NCBI RefSeq assembly: GCF_030695035.1
Contig: NZ_JAUYTT010000012.1
Coordinates: 124,001-188,000, forward strand
Direction: 5' to 3'
Source of the DNA: Frigidibacter sp.
GTDB taxonomy: Bacteria; Pseudomonadota; Alphaproteobacteria; Rhodobacterales; Rhodobacteraceae
DNA: 64,000 nucleotides
The position numbers were made by a program, and so were the translations under genes. Position 1 is the first letter of the stretch, and each line of letters opens with the position of its first letter. The notes under the pieces were generated by a model. The model was not told the DNA's origin and did not search any database. It saw only the letters and a list, made by a program, of their open reading frames with translations. Positions 9,500-19,563 of the stretch are shown piece after piece.

Positions 9500-10861
9500 A
9501 TGCTGACCACCGAGATTGACCCCGAAGGCGTCGCGCTTGTCACGCTGGACATGCCGGGCCGCAGCGTGAACGTGATCGACTGGGCCTTTGCGCAGGCGCT
9601 GGACGGCGCGGTGACGGCGCTGGCGGCGGATGGCCGCGTGACGGGAGTGATCCTCGCTTCGGGCAAGGCCAGCTTCATCGCGGGGGCGGATCTGGGGATC
9701 ATGCCCGCGCTCTGGGCCGAGGGGGTGACGGCGGGCGAGGCGGCGGCGCGGATCCGGCGGATTGGGGATGTGCTGCGGCGGCTGGAGCGGCTCGGCAAGC
9801 CGGTGATCGCCGCGGCCAGCGGCATGGCGCTTGGCGGCGGGCTGGAGGTGATGCTGGCCTGCCATTCGCGGATCGCTGCGCACAATGACCGGGCGCTGTT
9901 CGGCTTCCCCGAGGTGACGCTGGGGCTGCTGCCCGGCGCGGGCGGCACCCAGCGGCTGCCGCGGCTGATCGGGCTGGCGCCGGCGCTGCCGATCCTGCTG
10001 GGGGGCGCGCCGATGGGGGCCGAGGCGGCGCTGGAGGCCGGGCTGCTGGACGCGCTGGTGGCACCCGAGGAGCTGATCCCGGCGGCGCGGCGGATGCTGG
10101 CCGAGGGGCGGGTCCCGGCGCAGCAGCCCTGGGACCGCAAGGGCTTTGCGATGCCCGGCCCGGCGGTGGGCAGCGCCGAGGGGTTCGCCGACTTCATCGC
10201 CGCCAATGCCGCCGTGGCGCAGGACCCGGGGCCGGCCTATCCGGCGCCGGGGGCGATCCTGTCCTGCCTTTATGAAGGGCTGCGGCTTCCGATGGACAAG
10301 GCGCTGATGGTGGAGTCGCAGTATTTCGGCCAGCTGGTGACGGGGCCTGTGGCGCGCGCCCTGATCGGGTTGCGCTTCGACGCGCGGCAGCGGTTGGCGC
10401 GGCTGGGGGTGCGCCCCGAGGCGGGCGATGCGGCAGAGGCCTGCGCCGCGGCGATGGCGGCCGAGGCGGCGCGGATGGTGGCGGGGGGCATCCCGGCAGC
10501 GCGGGTGGTGAATGCGGCGCTGGCGGCGGGGATCGCTCTGGCACCGGCCCCCACAGGAGAGGCGACGCAGGGGGCGGAACCCCTGCCCGCCTCCGAACTG
10601 CAGGCGCTGGCGCGGCAACTTCTGGTGGCGGGCGCCCTTGCAGCGGCGGGCGCGGCACGCGCAGAGCCGGGCCATGCCGACGCCGTGGACCTCGCCTCCG
10701 TGCAAAGCGGCTTCCCGGCCTGGACCGGCGGGCCGCTGGCGATGATCGACCGGGCGGGGGCCGCGGCCTTTGCCGCGGAGGCCGAGGCCCTGGAGTTCGC
10801 CGTACCGCCCGCCGTGGCCGCAAGCGGCGGCCGGTTCCACATCGAGGAGGAGATCGCATGA
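9500..10861 (+). CDS. FadB-like enoyl-CoA hydratase with 3HCDH C-terminal domains but no NAD-binding domain
   Basis: The protein has 453 residues, about 250 fewer than FadB. Residues 1-200 are an enoyl-CoA hydratase domain with both catalytic glutamates (GGGLEVML and [12 protein letters not shown]). The FadB linker follows ([30 protein letters not shown]). The Rossmann domain, which in FadB begins with a GAGxMGxGIA motif, is absent. Instead the sequence continues directly into two weak copies of the C-terminal dehydrogenase domain ([35 protein letters not shown]). Hydration should therefore be possible but NAD-dependent oxidation should not. The SDR gene upstream can fill the gap. The start is ATG 9500 behind GAGGAGGG, and the end overlaps the next gene by four bases (ATGA). 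Confidence 0.85.
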   Translation: MLTTEIDPEGVALVTLDMPGRSVNVIDWAFAQALDGAVTALAADGRVTGVILASGKASFIAGADLGIMPALWAEGVTAGEAAARIRRIGDVLRRLERLGKPVIAAASGMALGGGLEVMLACHSRIAAHNDRALFGFPEVTLGLLPGAGGTQRLPRLIGLAPALPILLGGAPMGAEAALEAGLLDALVAPEELIPAARRMLAEGRVPAQQPWDRKGFAMPGPAVGSAEGFADFIAANAAVAQDPGPAYPAPGAILSCLYEGLRLPMDKALMVESQYFGQLVTGPVARALIGLRFDARQRLARLGVRPEAGDAAEACAAAMAAEAARMVAGGIPAARVVNAALAAGIALAPAPTGEATQGAEPLPASELQALARQLLVAGALAAAGAARAEPGHADAVDLASVQSGFPAWTGGPLAMIDRAGAAAFAAEAEALEFAVPPAVAASGGRFHIEEEIA

Positions 10862-11652
10862 GTGACGCCCCGATCCTGAGCAGCTTCGACCCCGCCACCG
10901 GCATCGCACGGATCACGTTCAACCGCCCCGCCCGGCTCAACGCCATCGACGTGGCGCTGGCCGAGGGGTTGCAGCAGGCGGCCCGGGCGCTGGCGCAGCA
11001 AGACGGCCTGCGCTGCGTGGTGCTGACCGGCGCGGGGCGGGCCTTCATGGCCGGGGGTGACGTCAGCGGCTTTTCGGGGCAGCCGGCGCAGACCGCGGCG
11101 GCGCTGAACGCGATCCTTGACGGGATGAACGCCGCGATCCTGACCCTGCGCGCGCTTGATGCCCCGCTGATCGCCGGGGTGCGCGGGGCGGCGGCGGGCG
11201 CGGGGTTCAGCCTGGCACTGGCCGCCGATCTGGTGCTGGCCGAAGAGGGCGCGCAGTTCCTGATCGCCTATGACCGGATCGGCGCGGTTCCCGATTGCGG
11301 CGCCAGTTGGTTCCTGCCGCGCAAGGTAGGCGCAGGCCGGGCCGCGCAGATGATGCTGCTCAGCCGGGCGCTGACCGCGGCCGAAGCGCTGGACTGGGGC
11401 ATCGTCGCCGAGATCGCCCCGGCGGATGGGTTCGACGCGGCGCTGGACGCGCTGGCGTCCAAACTGGCGGCGGGTCCGACCCGCTCCTACGCCGCGTTCC
11501 GGCGGCTCTGCGATGGCAGCGCTGTCACCCCGCTCGCCGCGCATCTGGAGGCGGAGCGGGCCGAATTTCTCGCCATCGCCGGCAGCGCGGATTTCGCCGA
11601 AGGCGTCGCCGGCTTTCTGGGCAAGCGCCGCCCCGTCTTCACCGGCCGCTGA
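10858..11652 (+). CDS. Enoyl-CoA hydratase/isomerase family protein (PaaG-like)
   Basis: This 264-residue crotonase-fold protein has the oxyanion-hole motifs AGGDVSGF and RGAAAGAGFSLALAADL. The first hydratase glutamate is replaced by a small residue, while an aspartate is kept in GAVPDCGASW. That pattern is typical of PaaG-like enoyl-CoA isomerases rather than true hydratases. It probably moves a double bond in an unsaturated acyl-CoA so that the preceding hydratase can act. The gene overlaps the FadB-like gene by four bases, which points to translational coupling. A hydratase role is not excluded. Confidence 0.88.
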   Translation: MSDAPILSSFDPATGIARITFNRPARLNAIDVALAEGLQQAARALAQQDGLRCVVLTGAGRAFMAGGDVSGFSGQPAQTAAALNAILDGMNAAILTLRALDAPLIAGVRGAAAGAGFSLALAADLVLAEEGAQFLIAYDRIGAVPDCGASWFLPRKVGAGRAAQMMLLSRALTAAEALDWGIVAEIAPADGFDAALDALASKLAAGPTRSYAAFRRLCDGSAVTPLAAHLEAERAEFLAIAGSADFAEGVAGFLGKRRPVFTGR

Positions 11653-11659
11653 AGCTGCG

Positions 11660-11688
11660 TTGACAGCGGCGCGACGGCTTTCTACGAA
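11660..11688 (+). promoter_or_regulatory. Candidate sigma-70 promoter of the GntR regulator gene
   Basis: TTGACA (11660-11665) is followed after 17 bases by TACGAA (11683-11688), just past the stop of the hydratase gene. The regulator starts at 11737. No copy of the TTGTC-N-GACAA palindrome is present here, so the regulator may have its own unregulated promoter besides read-through from the operon. Confidence 0.45.
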
Positions 11689-11736
11689 CCCTGATCCCAA
11701 GCCGCGACAGGGACGCATCTATCCCGCAGGACGCAT

Positions 11737-12531
11737 ATGACCGAAGCCAAGAGACCTGCCCCCGAACCCTTCGCCCGGCTGGAAGCGCAGCCCGCCTATC
11801 TGCGGCTGGCCGAGGCGATCGAACGCGAGATTGTCTCGGGCCGCATCGCCCCCGGCGATCCGGTCGGCACCGAGGCGACACTTTGCGAACAGTTCGGCGT
11901 CAACCGCTCCACCGTGCGCGAGGGCATCCGCCTCTTGGAGCAAAGCGGCCTGCTGCGGCGCGACCAGTCGCGGCGGCTGTTTGCCAGCCTGCCGCGCTAC
12001 AACAACCTGGCGACGCGGATGAGCCGGGCGCTGGTGCTGCACCAGACCACCTTCCGCGAGCTGTGGGAGGCGGCGCTGGCGCTCGAGACGGCATCTGTAG
12101 AAGCGGCGGCGCGCCATGCCACCGATGAGGATATCGCGGCGCTGACCGACAATCTGGAGCGCAGCCGCGCGCAACTGGGCGACCCGGATGCGGTGATCCA
12201 TCTGGACAGCGAGTTCCATGCGCTGATCGCCAAGACCGGGCGCAACCGGGTGCTGGAACTGGCGCGCGAACCGGCAAGCCTGCTGTTCGCGCCGACGCTG
12301 CGGGTGATCCTGCCCAAGGTCGAGGCCGCGCCGCAGCGCAATGTCGAGGCGCATGCCCATATCATCGCAGCGCTGGCCCGCCATGACGCGGCAGAGGCGC
12401 GGCTGTGGATGCAGCGGCACATCAACGACTGGCGCCGGGGCTTCGAGAAGTCGGGGCGCGGGCTGGACGACCCGGTCGAACGCTCGTTCATCGAGCATGT
12501 CTCGGGGCTGCGCTCCGGCGGGCGGGCCTGA
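11737..12531 (+). CDS. GntR-family transcriptional regulator with FCD ligand domain
   Basis: The protein has 264 residues. Residues about 18-88 form the winged HTH of the GntR family (LRLAEAIEREIVSGRIAPGD, then FGVNRSTVREGIRLLEQSGLL). Residues about 100-245 are an FCD domain with the conserved histidines that usually bind a metal or an acid ligand (LDSEFHALIAK, EAHAHIIAAL). Such proteins are mostly repressors released by a carboxylate or acyl-CoA. The gene closes the beta-oxidation operon, and palindromes of the right type cover the promoters of this operon and of the ABC transporter operon at 21.3 kb. It is therefore the likely local regulator of both; that link is inferred. Confidence 0.9.
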   Translation: MTEAKRPAPEPFARLEAQPAYLRLAEAIEREIVSGRIAPGDPVGTEATLCEQFGVNRSTVREGIRLLEQSGLLRRDQSRRLFASLPRYNNLATRMSRALVLHQTTFRELWEAALALETASVEAAARHATDEDIAALTDNLERSRAQLGDPDAVIHLDSEFHALIAKTGRNRVLELAREPASLLFAPTLRVILPKVEAAPQRNVEAHAHIIAALARHDAAEARLWMQRHINDWRRGFEKSGRGLDDPVERSFIEHVSGLRSGGRA

Positions 12532-12545
12532 TCAGACCCCCCCTG

Positions 12546-13487
12546 CTACTGGTATAACGCGGCTTCGGCGGCACATTCCGCCAGCGCGGCGCGGTATTCG
12601 GTGACAAGCCGGTCGCAGAGCGCGGCGGCGGTGGGCACATCCCTGACCGATCCCACCCCCTGCCCCGCCGACCACAGATGCTTCCACACCTTCGCCTCGC
12701 CCTGCATGTCGAGCGCGCCGGCGTCGTGCAGGTTCTCGGGGTCCAGCCCCGCCGCGACAAGGCTCGGCCGCAGGAAGTTCGCGTGAACGCCGCTGATCCG
12801 CGGGGTGTAGAGGATGTCGGCGGCGGAGGTATCCACGATCATCTGCTTGTGGGCGGGGTCGGCCATCGACTCCGCCGTCGCCAGGAACCGCGTCCCCAGA
12901 TAGGCCATGTCGGCCCCCAGCATCCGCGCCGCGGCAATGTCGCGCCCGGTGTTGATCGCGCCGCCAAGGATGATGGTGCCGCCGAACACCGCGCGGATTT
13001 CCGGCACCAGCGCGAAGGGGCTGAGCGTGCCGGCATGCCCCCCCGCCCCCGCCGCGACGGCGATGATCCCGTCCACCCCCGCCTCGGCGGCCTTGCGGGC
13101 GTGGCGGGCGCTGATCACGTCATGGAACACGAGGCCGCCATAGGCATGGACCCGCGCCACAAGATCCGCCACCGCGCCAAGCGAGGTGATGATCAGCGGC
13201 ACCTTCTCCTCGATGCAGATCTGCAGATCCGCCTCCAGCCGCGGGTTGGACTTGTGGACGATCAGGTTCACGCCAAAGGGCGCGGCACCGGGATGCGCCG
13301 CCAGCCGGGCGCGGATCTGGTGCAGCCAGTCGCGGAACCCCTCGCTGCTGCGCTGGTTCAGCGCGGGAAAGGTGCCGACCAGCCCGGCGCGGCAGGTTTC
13401 CACCACGAGGTCCGGGCCGGAGGCAAGGAACATCGGCGAGGCGATGGCGGGCAGGCGCAGGGCCTTGAACGCGTCGGGGATCGGCAT
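12546..13487 (-). CDS. Nitronate monooxygenase-like FMN oxidoreductase
   Basis: This 313-residue TIM-barrel flavoprotein belongs to the nitronate monooxygenase / 2-nitropropane dioxygenase family (NPD). Visible blocks are PAIASPMFLASGPDLV at the N-terminus, GVNLIVHKSNPR, the glycine-rich FMN phosphate site GAGGHAGTLSPFALVPEI, and ILGGAINTGRDIAAARMLGADMAYLGTRF, each typical of the family. Its role in the operon is unknown; relatives in such clusters have been annotated as enoyl reductase-like or detoxifying enzymes. ATG 13487 is preferred over ATG 13502 because GGGAGAGACC lies just in front of it. It is the last gene of the minus-strand operon and ends 14 bases from the end of the GntR gene on the other strand. 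Confidence 0.85.
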   Translation of the reverse strand: MPIPDAFKALRLPAIASPMFLASGPDLVVETCRAGLVGTFPALNQRSSEGFRDWLHQIRARLAAHPGAAPFGVNLIVHKSNPRLEADLQICIEEKVPLIITSLGAVADLVARVHAYGGLVFHDVISARHARKAAEAGVDGIIAVAAGAGGHAGTLSPFALVPEIRAVFGGTIILGGAINTGRDIAAARMLGADMAYLGTRFLATAESMADPAHKQMIVDTSAADILYTPRISGVHANFLRPSLVAAGLDPENLHDAGALDMQGEAKVWKHLWSAGQGVGSVRDVPTAAALCDRLVTEYRAALAECAAEAALYQ

Positions 13488-13508
13488 CGGTCTCTCCCGC
13501 AAGGCGCC

Positions 13509-14666
13509 TCAGCCAAGGCTGCGCGCGATGATTTCCTTCATGATCTCATTGGCGCCGCCATAGATCCGCTGCACCCGCACATCGGCATACATCCGGGCGA
13601 TGGGATATTCCTCCATGAAGCCATAGCCGCCATGCAGTTGCAGGCAGTCGTCGATCACCTCGCATTGGCGGTCGGTCGTCCACATCTTGGCCATCGAGGC
13701 ATCGGCGGCGGTCAGCCGGCCCGCCAGATGGTCCGCGATGCAGCGGTCCACGAAGGCGCGCGAGACCTGGGCCTTGGCGAGGCAGTCCGCCAGCGTGAAG
13801 CGGGTGTTCTGCAGCTCCATCAGCACCTTGCCAAAGGCGCTGCGGGTGCGGGCATACTCCACCGTGATCTCGACCGCCCGCTCCATCATCGCCTGCGCGC
13901 CGACGGCGACGCCGAGCCGTTCCTGCGGAAGCTGCTGCATCATCTGCACGAAGCCCTGACCTTCCACCTCGCCCAGCCGGTTTTCTGCGGGTACGCGGAC
14001 TTCGTCAAAGAACAGCTCGGCGGTGTCGCTGCCATGCATGCCGATCTTGGCAAGGTTGCGGCCCCGGCGGAAGCCGGGCAGGTCCGCCGTTTCGACAACG
14101 ATCAGCGACAGGCCGCGCGCGCCCGGTTCCGGCCCGGTGCGGGCGGCGACGATGACCAGATCGGCGACGATGCCATTGGTGATGAAGGTCTTGGCACCGT
14201 TCAGCACATAACTGCCGCCCTCGCGCTGCGCGGTCGTGCGCACCGCCTGCAGGTCGGACCCGCCGCCCGGTTCGGTCATGGCGATGGCCCCGATCATCTC
14301 GCCGCTGGCCATCTTTGGCAGCCAGCGCTGGCGCTGATCCTCGGTGCCGTAATGCAGGATGTAGGGCGCAACGATGCCGCCATGGATCAGCTGCTGAAAG
14401 CTGGTGATCCCGGCATAGGACAGCTCTTCGCTGACGATGGCATCGAGCGCGAAATCGCCGCCGCCGCCGCCATAGTCATCCGAAATGCCGGGGCACAGCA
14501 GACCCAACTCGCCGGCCTGCAGCCAGAAATCCCGGTCCACGAATTTCTGCGCGCGCCAGGCGGCATCGCGCGGCACCGCCTCGGCCAGCAGGAAGCGGCG
14601 GACCATGTCGCGGAACTGGGCGGCCTCGTCACTCTCCCACGGGCGGCGGGGGCGCAGGTCGATCAT
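13509..14666 (-). CDS. Acyl-CoA dehydrogenase (LCAD/IVD-like)
   Basis: This 385-residue FAD enzyme introduces the first double bond of an acyl-CoA thioester. Typical blocks are AMTEPGGGSDLQAV, LNGAKTFITNG, GFVQMMQQLPQERLG and the C-terminal RIYGGANEIMKEIIAR. The usual catalytic Glu of medium-chain enzymes (Y-E-G-T) is Gly here. The base is more likely the Glu in LPQERL, as in long-chain and isovaleryl-CoA dehydrogenases. That points to a long-chain or branched substrate. The ATG at 14666 follows GGAGAGACCC. The gene sits between the acyl-CoA ligase and the flavoprotein in one operon. Confidence 0.9.
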   Translation of the reverse strand: MIDLRPRRPWESDEAAQFRDMVRRFLLAEAVPRDAAWRAQKFVDRDFWLQAGELGLLCPGISDDYGGGGGDFALDAIVSEELSYAGITSFQQLIHGGIVAPYILHYGTEDQRQRWLPKMASGEMIGAIAMTEPGGGSDLQAVRTTAQREGGSYVLNGAKTFITNGIVADLVIVAARTGPEPGARGLSLIVVETADLPGFRRGRNLAKIGMHGSDTAELFFDEVRVPAENRLGEVEGQGFVQMMQQLPQERLGVAVGAQAMMERAVEITVEYARTRSAFGKVLMELQNTRFTLADCLAKAQVSRAFVDRCIADHLAGRLTAADASMAKMWTTDRQCEVIDDCLQLHGGYGFMEEYPIARMYADVRVQRIYGGANEIMKEIIARSLG

Positions 14667-14682
14667 GGGTCTCTCCTGACTG

Positions 14683-16491
14683 TCAGCCGGCGGGATAGAG
14701 CGCATCGATCTCGGCGGCGTATTTCTGCGCGATGCTCGACCGGCGCACCTTCATCGTTGCCGTCACCTCGTCATCGTCATGGTCCAGCTCCTTGGTCAGC
14801 AGGTGGAAGCGGCGGATATGCGAGACGGCGGCCAGCTCGGCATTGGCGGCAGCAATCTCGGCCTCGACCAGCGCGCGCAGCTCGGGGCGTTCGACAAGGT
14901 TGCGGAAGTTGGTGAAGGTGATGCCCGCCTCCTCGGCCCAACGCCCGGCGGTCTCGAAATCCACCTGGATCAGCGCCGAGACGTATTTGCGCCGCTCGCC
15001 GATGACGATGCACTCCTTGATATAGGGGCTGCCCTTCACGGTATTCTCGATCTCGGACGGGCTGAGGTTCTTGCCGCCCGCGGTGATCATGATGTCCTTG
15101 AGGCGGTCGACGATGCGGAACTGGCCGTCCTTCTCCTCGACCACGTCGCCGGTATGCAGCCAGCCGTCTTGCAGGGCCGCGGCGGTAGCGGCGTCGTTCT
15201 TGTAATAGCCGGCAAAGATCGTCTCGCCGCGCAATTGCAGCTCGCCATGCGTCCCCACCCGCGCCTCGGCATTGGCGATCACCTCGCCCACCGCGCCGGG
15301 ATCGAGGCGCGAGAGGCGCTGGCCGAGCGCCACGCCGGTGGTTTCGGTGGCGCCGTAGACCTCGACCAGCGGCACGCCAATGGTGCGGAAATAGGCGACG
15401 ATGCGCGGCGAGATCGGCGCGGCCCCGGTCATCGCCACCCGCGCCCGGCGCAGGCCGATGTAGTTCTGCAGGGCGCGGAAGACGAGGATGTACCAGAAGA
15501 GGAAGGTCAGCCGCTGGCCCAGACTGCGCTGCCCGGCCGGCAGGTTGGCAAAGGGCGCGCAGGCGGTCAGCGCCCGGTCATAGAGCGCGCGGCGATAGCC
15601 CCCCGCCTCCAGCATCCGGATATGGATGGCGGAATGCAGCTTCTCCCAGATCCGCGGCACGCCGAGGAAGGTGGTGGGGGCGACCTCGCGCAGATCCTCC
15701 TGCACGGTGCGCAGCGACTCGCCGAAGTTGATGGTGCTGCCCAGATAGATCGGGGCCATGACCGTCGTCATCTGCTCGGCCACATGGCAGAGCGGCAGGT
15801 AGGACAGGTGCGTGTCCGAGGCCGACAGCCCCAGCAACCCGCCGATCGCCATCGCCTGCGCACGCAGGTTGCGATAGCTGAGCATCGCGCCCTTGGGCTT
15901 GCCGGTGGAGCCCGAGGTGTAGATCATCAGCGCCACATCGGGCAGGGTCTGCGCGGCCAGAACCGCCTCGACCATCCCCGGCTGCGCGGCGCGGTGGGCG
16001 CGGCCCATCTCCTCCAGCGCGGCAAAGCTGATCACCGCGCCATCCGGATAGGCGCGCATCCCCTTGGTCTCGATCACCACGATCCGCGCCAGATCGGGCA
16101 GTTCGGCGCGGCGGTCCAGCACCTTGTCCACCTGTTCCTGATCCTCGCAGATCACCACCTGCGCGTCGGAATGGCCCAGGACATAGGCGACCTCGCCCGC
16201 CGGGCTGGTCGAATAGACGCCAACCGCCACCGCCCCGGCGCAATTGGCGCCAAGCTGCGCCAGCACCCATTCGATGCGGTTTTCGGACAGGATCGCCACA
16301 TGGCCGCCTTCCGGCACGCCGATGGCCCGCAGCCCGTGGGCCAGATCGCAGGCGCGCTCGAAATACTCCTGCCAGTTGCAGGGCCGCCAGATGCCGAAGT
16401 CCTTTTGCCGGATCGCAGTGCGGGTGGGCGAGCGGCGCGCCTGTTCGCGCAGCATCTGCGGCAGGGTCAGGGCGGGAAGCTGAGGGGTCAT
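14683..16491 (-). CDS. AMP-dependent acyl-CoA synthetase (long-chain fatty acid-CoA ligase-like)
   Basis: The protein has 602 residues and activates a carboxylic acid to its CoA thioester via an acyl-adenylate. The P-loop-like motif IYTSGSTGKPKGA, the adenylate site VYGATETTG, and the hinge region WLHTGDV with IVDRLKDIMITAGGKNLSPSEIE are present. The last contains the lysine and arginine-aspartate of the family. It is placed directly behind the Liv-type ATPase gene, and this pairing is frequent in alphaproteobacteria for uptake-coupled activation of aromatic, branched or fatty acids. ATG 16491 is given. A GTG at 16500 that overlaps the upstream stop (GTGA) is an equally good coupled start. 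Substrate unknown. Confidence 0.9.
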   Translation of the reverse strand: MTPQLPALTLPQMLREQARRSPTRTAIRQKDFGIWRPCNWQEYFERACDLAHGLRAIGVPEGGHVAILSENRIEWVLAQLGANCAGAVAVGVYSTSPAGEVAYVLGHSDAQVVICEDQEQVDKVLDRRAELPDLARIVVIETKGMRAYPDGAVISFAALEEMGRAHRAAQPGMVEAVLAAQTLPDVALMIYTSGSTGKPKGAMLSYRNLRAQAMAIGGLLGLSASDTHLSYLPLCHVAEQMTTVMAPIYLGSTINFGESLRTVQEDLREVAPTTFLGVPRIWEKLHSAIHIRMLEAGGYRRALYDRALTACAPFANLPAGQRSLGQRLTFLFWYILVFRALQNYIGLRRARVAMTGAAPISPRIVAYFRTIGVPLVEVYGATETTGVALGQRLSRLDPGAVGEVIANAEARVGTHGELQLRGETIFAGYYKNDAATAAALQDGWLHTGDVVEEKDGQFRIVDRLKDIMITAGGKNLSPSEIENTVKGSPYIKECIVIGERRKYVSALIQVDFETAGRWAEEAGITFTNFRNLVERPELRALVEAEIAAANAELAAVSHIRRFHLLTKELDHDDDEVTATMKVRRSSIAQKYAAEIDALYPAG

Positions 16492-16496
16492 CTGCG

Positions 16497-17311
<815 letters not shown>

Positions 17312-17315
<4 letters not shown>

Positions 17316-18487
17316 TCCGTCACGGTGATCCAGTCAGAGACCGGCTGCATCTTCTTTTCCGCGGCGCTGTACTGATAGACGCGGCCCACCGGCACCGAAT
17401 TGCCGGGGATCGAGATCGGGATGCCGATCAGCCCGCCGGTGTCGAAATCTTGAATCGTGTTCATCGCGGCCTTGAGGTTGGTGCCGGTCAGCTCCTGCCC
17501 CTGATCCAGCACTCGGCGCGCAGACTCCGCCATCAGCATCGCAGACAGGTAGCCCTGCATGTAGCCGGTAGCCTGATATTCGGGCCGCATCTCGCGGATC
17601 TTCGCCATCGTCGGCGCGTCCGCTTCCTCGTCGTAGTAATAGCGGTAGGGCATCACGCCCATGAAGCCATCCGCGGGCTCACCCACGCTGTCCCAGATCG
17701 AGCTGTCCATCGACCAGAAGGTGCCCATGAACTTCGTCTCCAGCCCCAGTTGCTGGGCCTGGGTCATGAACTCGGGCAGCGGGGCGAGGATGTAGCCGTG
17801 GAAGATGGTGTAGTCGGGCCGGGCGCGGCGCAGCTTCAGCACCTCGGTCGAGACATCGACGGCGGTCGGCGGGGTGATGATCTCCTCGACGATCTCCAGC
17901 CCCAGCTCCGACGCCTTGGCGCGCGAGCTCTCAATCGGGTCGCGGCCGAATTCGGTGTCGGAGTTGACCAGCACGATCTTGGCGCCGGGGGTTTCCTCGG
18001 CGATGTATTCCATCAGGATGGCGATCATCTCGGAATAGTCCGGGCCCGCCATGAACATGTAGGGATGTTCCTCGGGGTCGTTCAGCTCGGACGCAAAGGA
18101 CGCGCCGCCCATGATCATCCCGCCCATCCGGTTCAGTTCGGGCGCGATGGTCTTGGCGAAGCCGGTGGAGTCGCCATAGTAAAGGTGGATCTCGTCCTGG
18201 CTGGTCAGCTTGTTGAACACCGCCACCGACTGGTCGACCTTGTAGCCGGTATCCTCATAGGCCAGCCGCAGGTTGCGCCCGCCGATGCCGCCGGCCTCGT
18301 TCACCTGTGTGATATAGTCCTGCATCCCGGCCTCGATCGCCACGCCGGCAAAGGCGAAGACGCCGGTCAGCGGGATCGACCCACCGATGACGATGTCGTC
18401 CTCCTGTGCCTGCGCCGCGCCAAGGCCCGCGACCAGCGCCACCCCGGCCATCAGCCCAGTGACGCGCCGTCTTGTCAGTGAAAACAT
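17312..18487 (-). CDS. Periplasmic substrate-binding protein of a Liv-type ABC transporter
   Basis: The protein has 391 residues. A signal peptide covers residues 1-25 (basic TRRR start, hydrophobic stretch, cleavage after AQA). The mature protein begins with DDIVIGGSIPLTGVFAF, the standard start of Peripla_BP_6 proteins that bind branched amino acids or aromatic acids. The ATG at 18487 follows a strong GGAGGAG. It lies between the permease livM and livF, and the end overlaps livF by four bases. The sequence is distant enough from true leucine-binding proteins that I do not assign a ligand. The neighbours suggest a carboxylate. Confidence 0.9.
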
Positions 18488-18519
18488 GCGGTTCTCCTCC
18501 CATGCATGGTCTTGTCGTG

Positions 18520-19563
18520 TCAGGTTCGGAACGGCCAGAGCCGGAAATAGCGCCGGACCCTCGCCACGATCTCGGCAATGCCCTGCGGCTCGAACACCAG
18601 AAAGCCGACGATCATCGCGCCGAACACCACAGTGCGCAGCGGCGAGAGCAGCGTGCCGGCATTGGGCACCCAGGGGCTGACCCATTCCACCACGAAGCGC
18701 AGCATCTCGGGCGCCAGCGTCATGAAGATCGCGCCGATGATGCCGCCAAGGATGGTGCCCATGCCGCCGACGATGATCGCCGCCAGCAGGAAGATCGAGG
18801 CGAGGAGCGGGAAGCTTTCGGGCGTGACCACCCGGAAGAAATAGGCCCAGAGCCCGCCCGAGACGCCGGCATAGAACGAGGCGATGCCAAAGCTCATCAG
18901 CTTATAGCGCAGAAGCGGGATCCCCAGCACCTCGGCCGAGATGTCGCGGTCGCGCACGGCGATGAAGGCGCGGCCGATGCGGGTGCGGAACAGGTTCGCC
19001 GCCCCCAGCACCATCAGCGCCGTGACAGGCAGGATCACCCAGTAGAGCCGGAAATAGGTGACCAGCTCGACCCCGAAGAAGGTGGCGGGCGGCACGCTGA
19101 TGCCGCTGGCGCCGCCGGTGACGGGCACCCAGTGGACAAAGACGAAATGCAGGATGAACGACGCGGCGATGGTGGCGATGGCGAGGTAGAGCCCCTTGAC
19201 CCGCAGGCTGGGAATGCCGACCAGCACCCCCACGGCGGCGGCCACCCCGCCCGCGGCGGCGAGGTTCACCAGCATCGGCGTTCCCAGATCACGCTCCAGC
19301 CAGGCGACGGTATAGGCACCCACCGCCATGAACGCTGCCTGCCCCAAGCTGACAAGCCCGGTATAGCCGGTCAGGATGTTCAGCCCGGTCGCGGCGCCGA
19401 CATTGATCATCGCAAGGCAGACGAGATACAGCCAATAGGCATCGAGCATGAAGGGCAGCACCAGCAGCGCGGCCAGAAAGATCGCCATCCAGACCCGCTG
19501 CGGCGGGGTTGTCAGCAGGGCGGCGTCGGCGCGGTAGGTTTCCTTGGCGGTGCCGATGATCAT
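18520..19563 (-). CDS. livM: Branched-chain-type ABC transporter permease, LivM type
   Basis: This 347-residue polytopic membrane protein has about nine hydrophobic segments. The family block LNILTGYTGLVSLGQAAFMAVGAY (residues about 45-68) and the EAA-like loop GRAFIAVRDRDISAEVLG identify it as the LivM permease. The ATG directly follows the TAG stop of livH without a gap, so the two are translated together. It forms the channel of the importer with LivH. Confidence 0.9.
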   Translation of the reverse strand: MIIGTAKETYRADAALLTTPPQRVWMAIFLAALLVLPFMLDAYWLYLVCLAMINVGAATGLNILTGYTGLVSLGQAAFMAVGAYTVAWLERDLGTPMLVNLAAAGGVAAAVGVLVGIPSLRVKGLYLAIATIAASFILHFVFVHWVPVTGGASGISVPPATFFGVELVTYFRLYWVILPVTALMVLGAANLFRTRIGRAFIAVRDRDISAEVLGIPLLRYKLMSFGIASFYAGVSGGLWAYFFRVVTPESFPLLASIFLLAAIIVGGMGTILGGIIGAIFMTLAPEMLRFVVEWVSPWVPNAGTLLSPLRTVVFGAMIVGFLVFEPQGIAEIVARVRRYFRLWPFRT

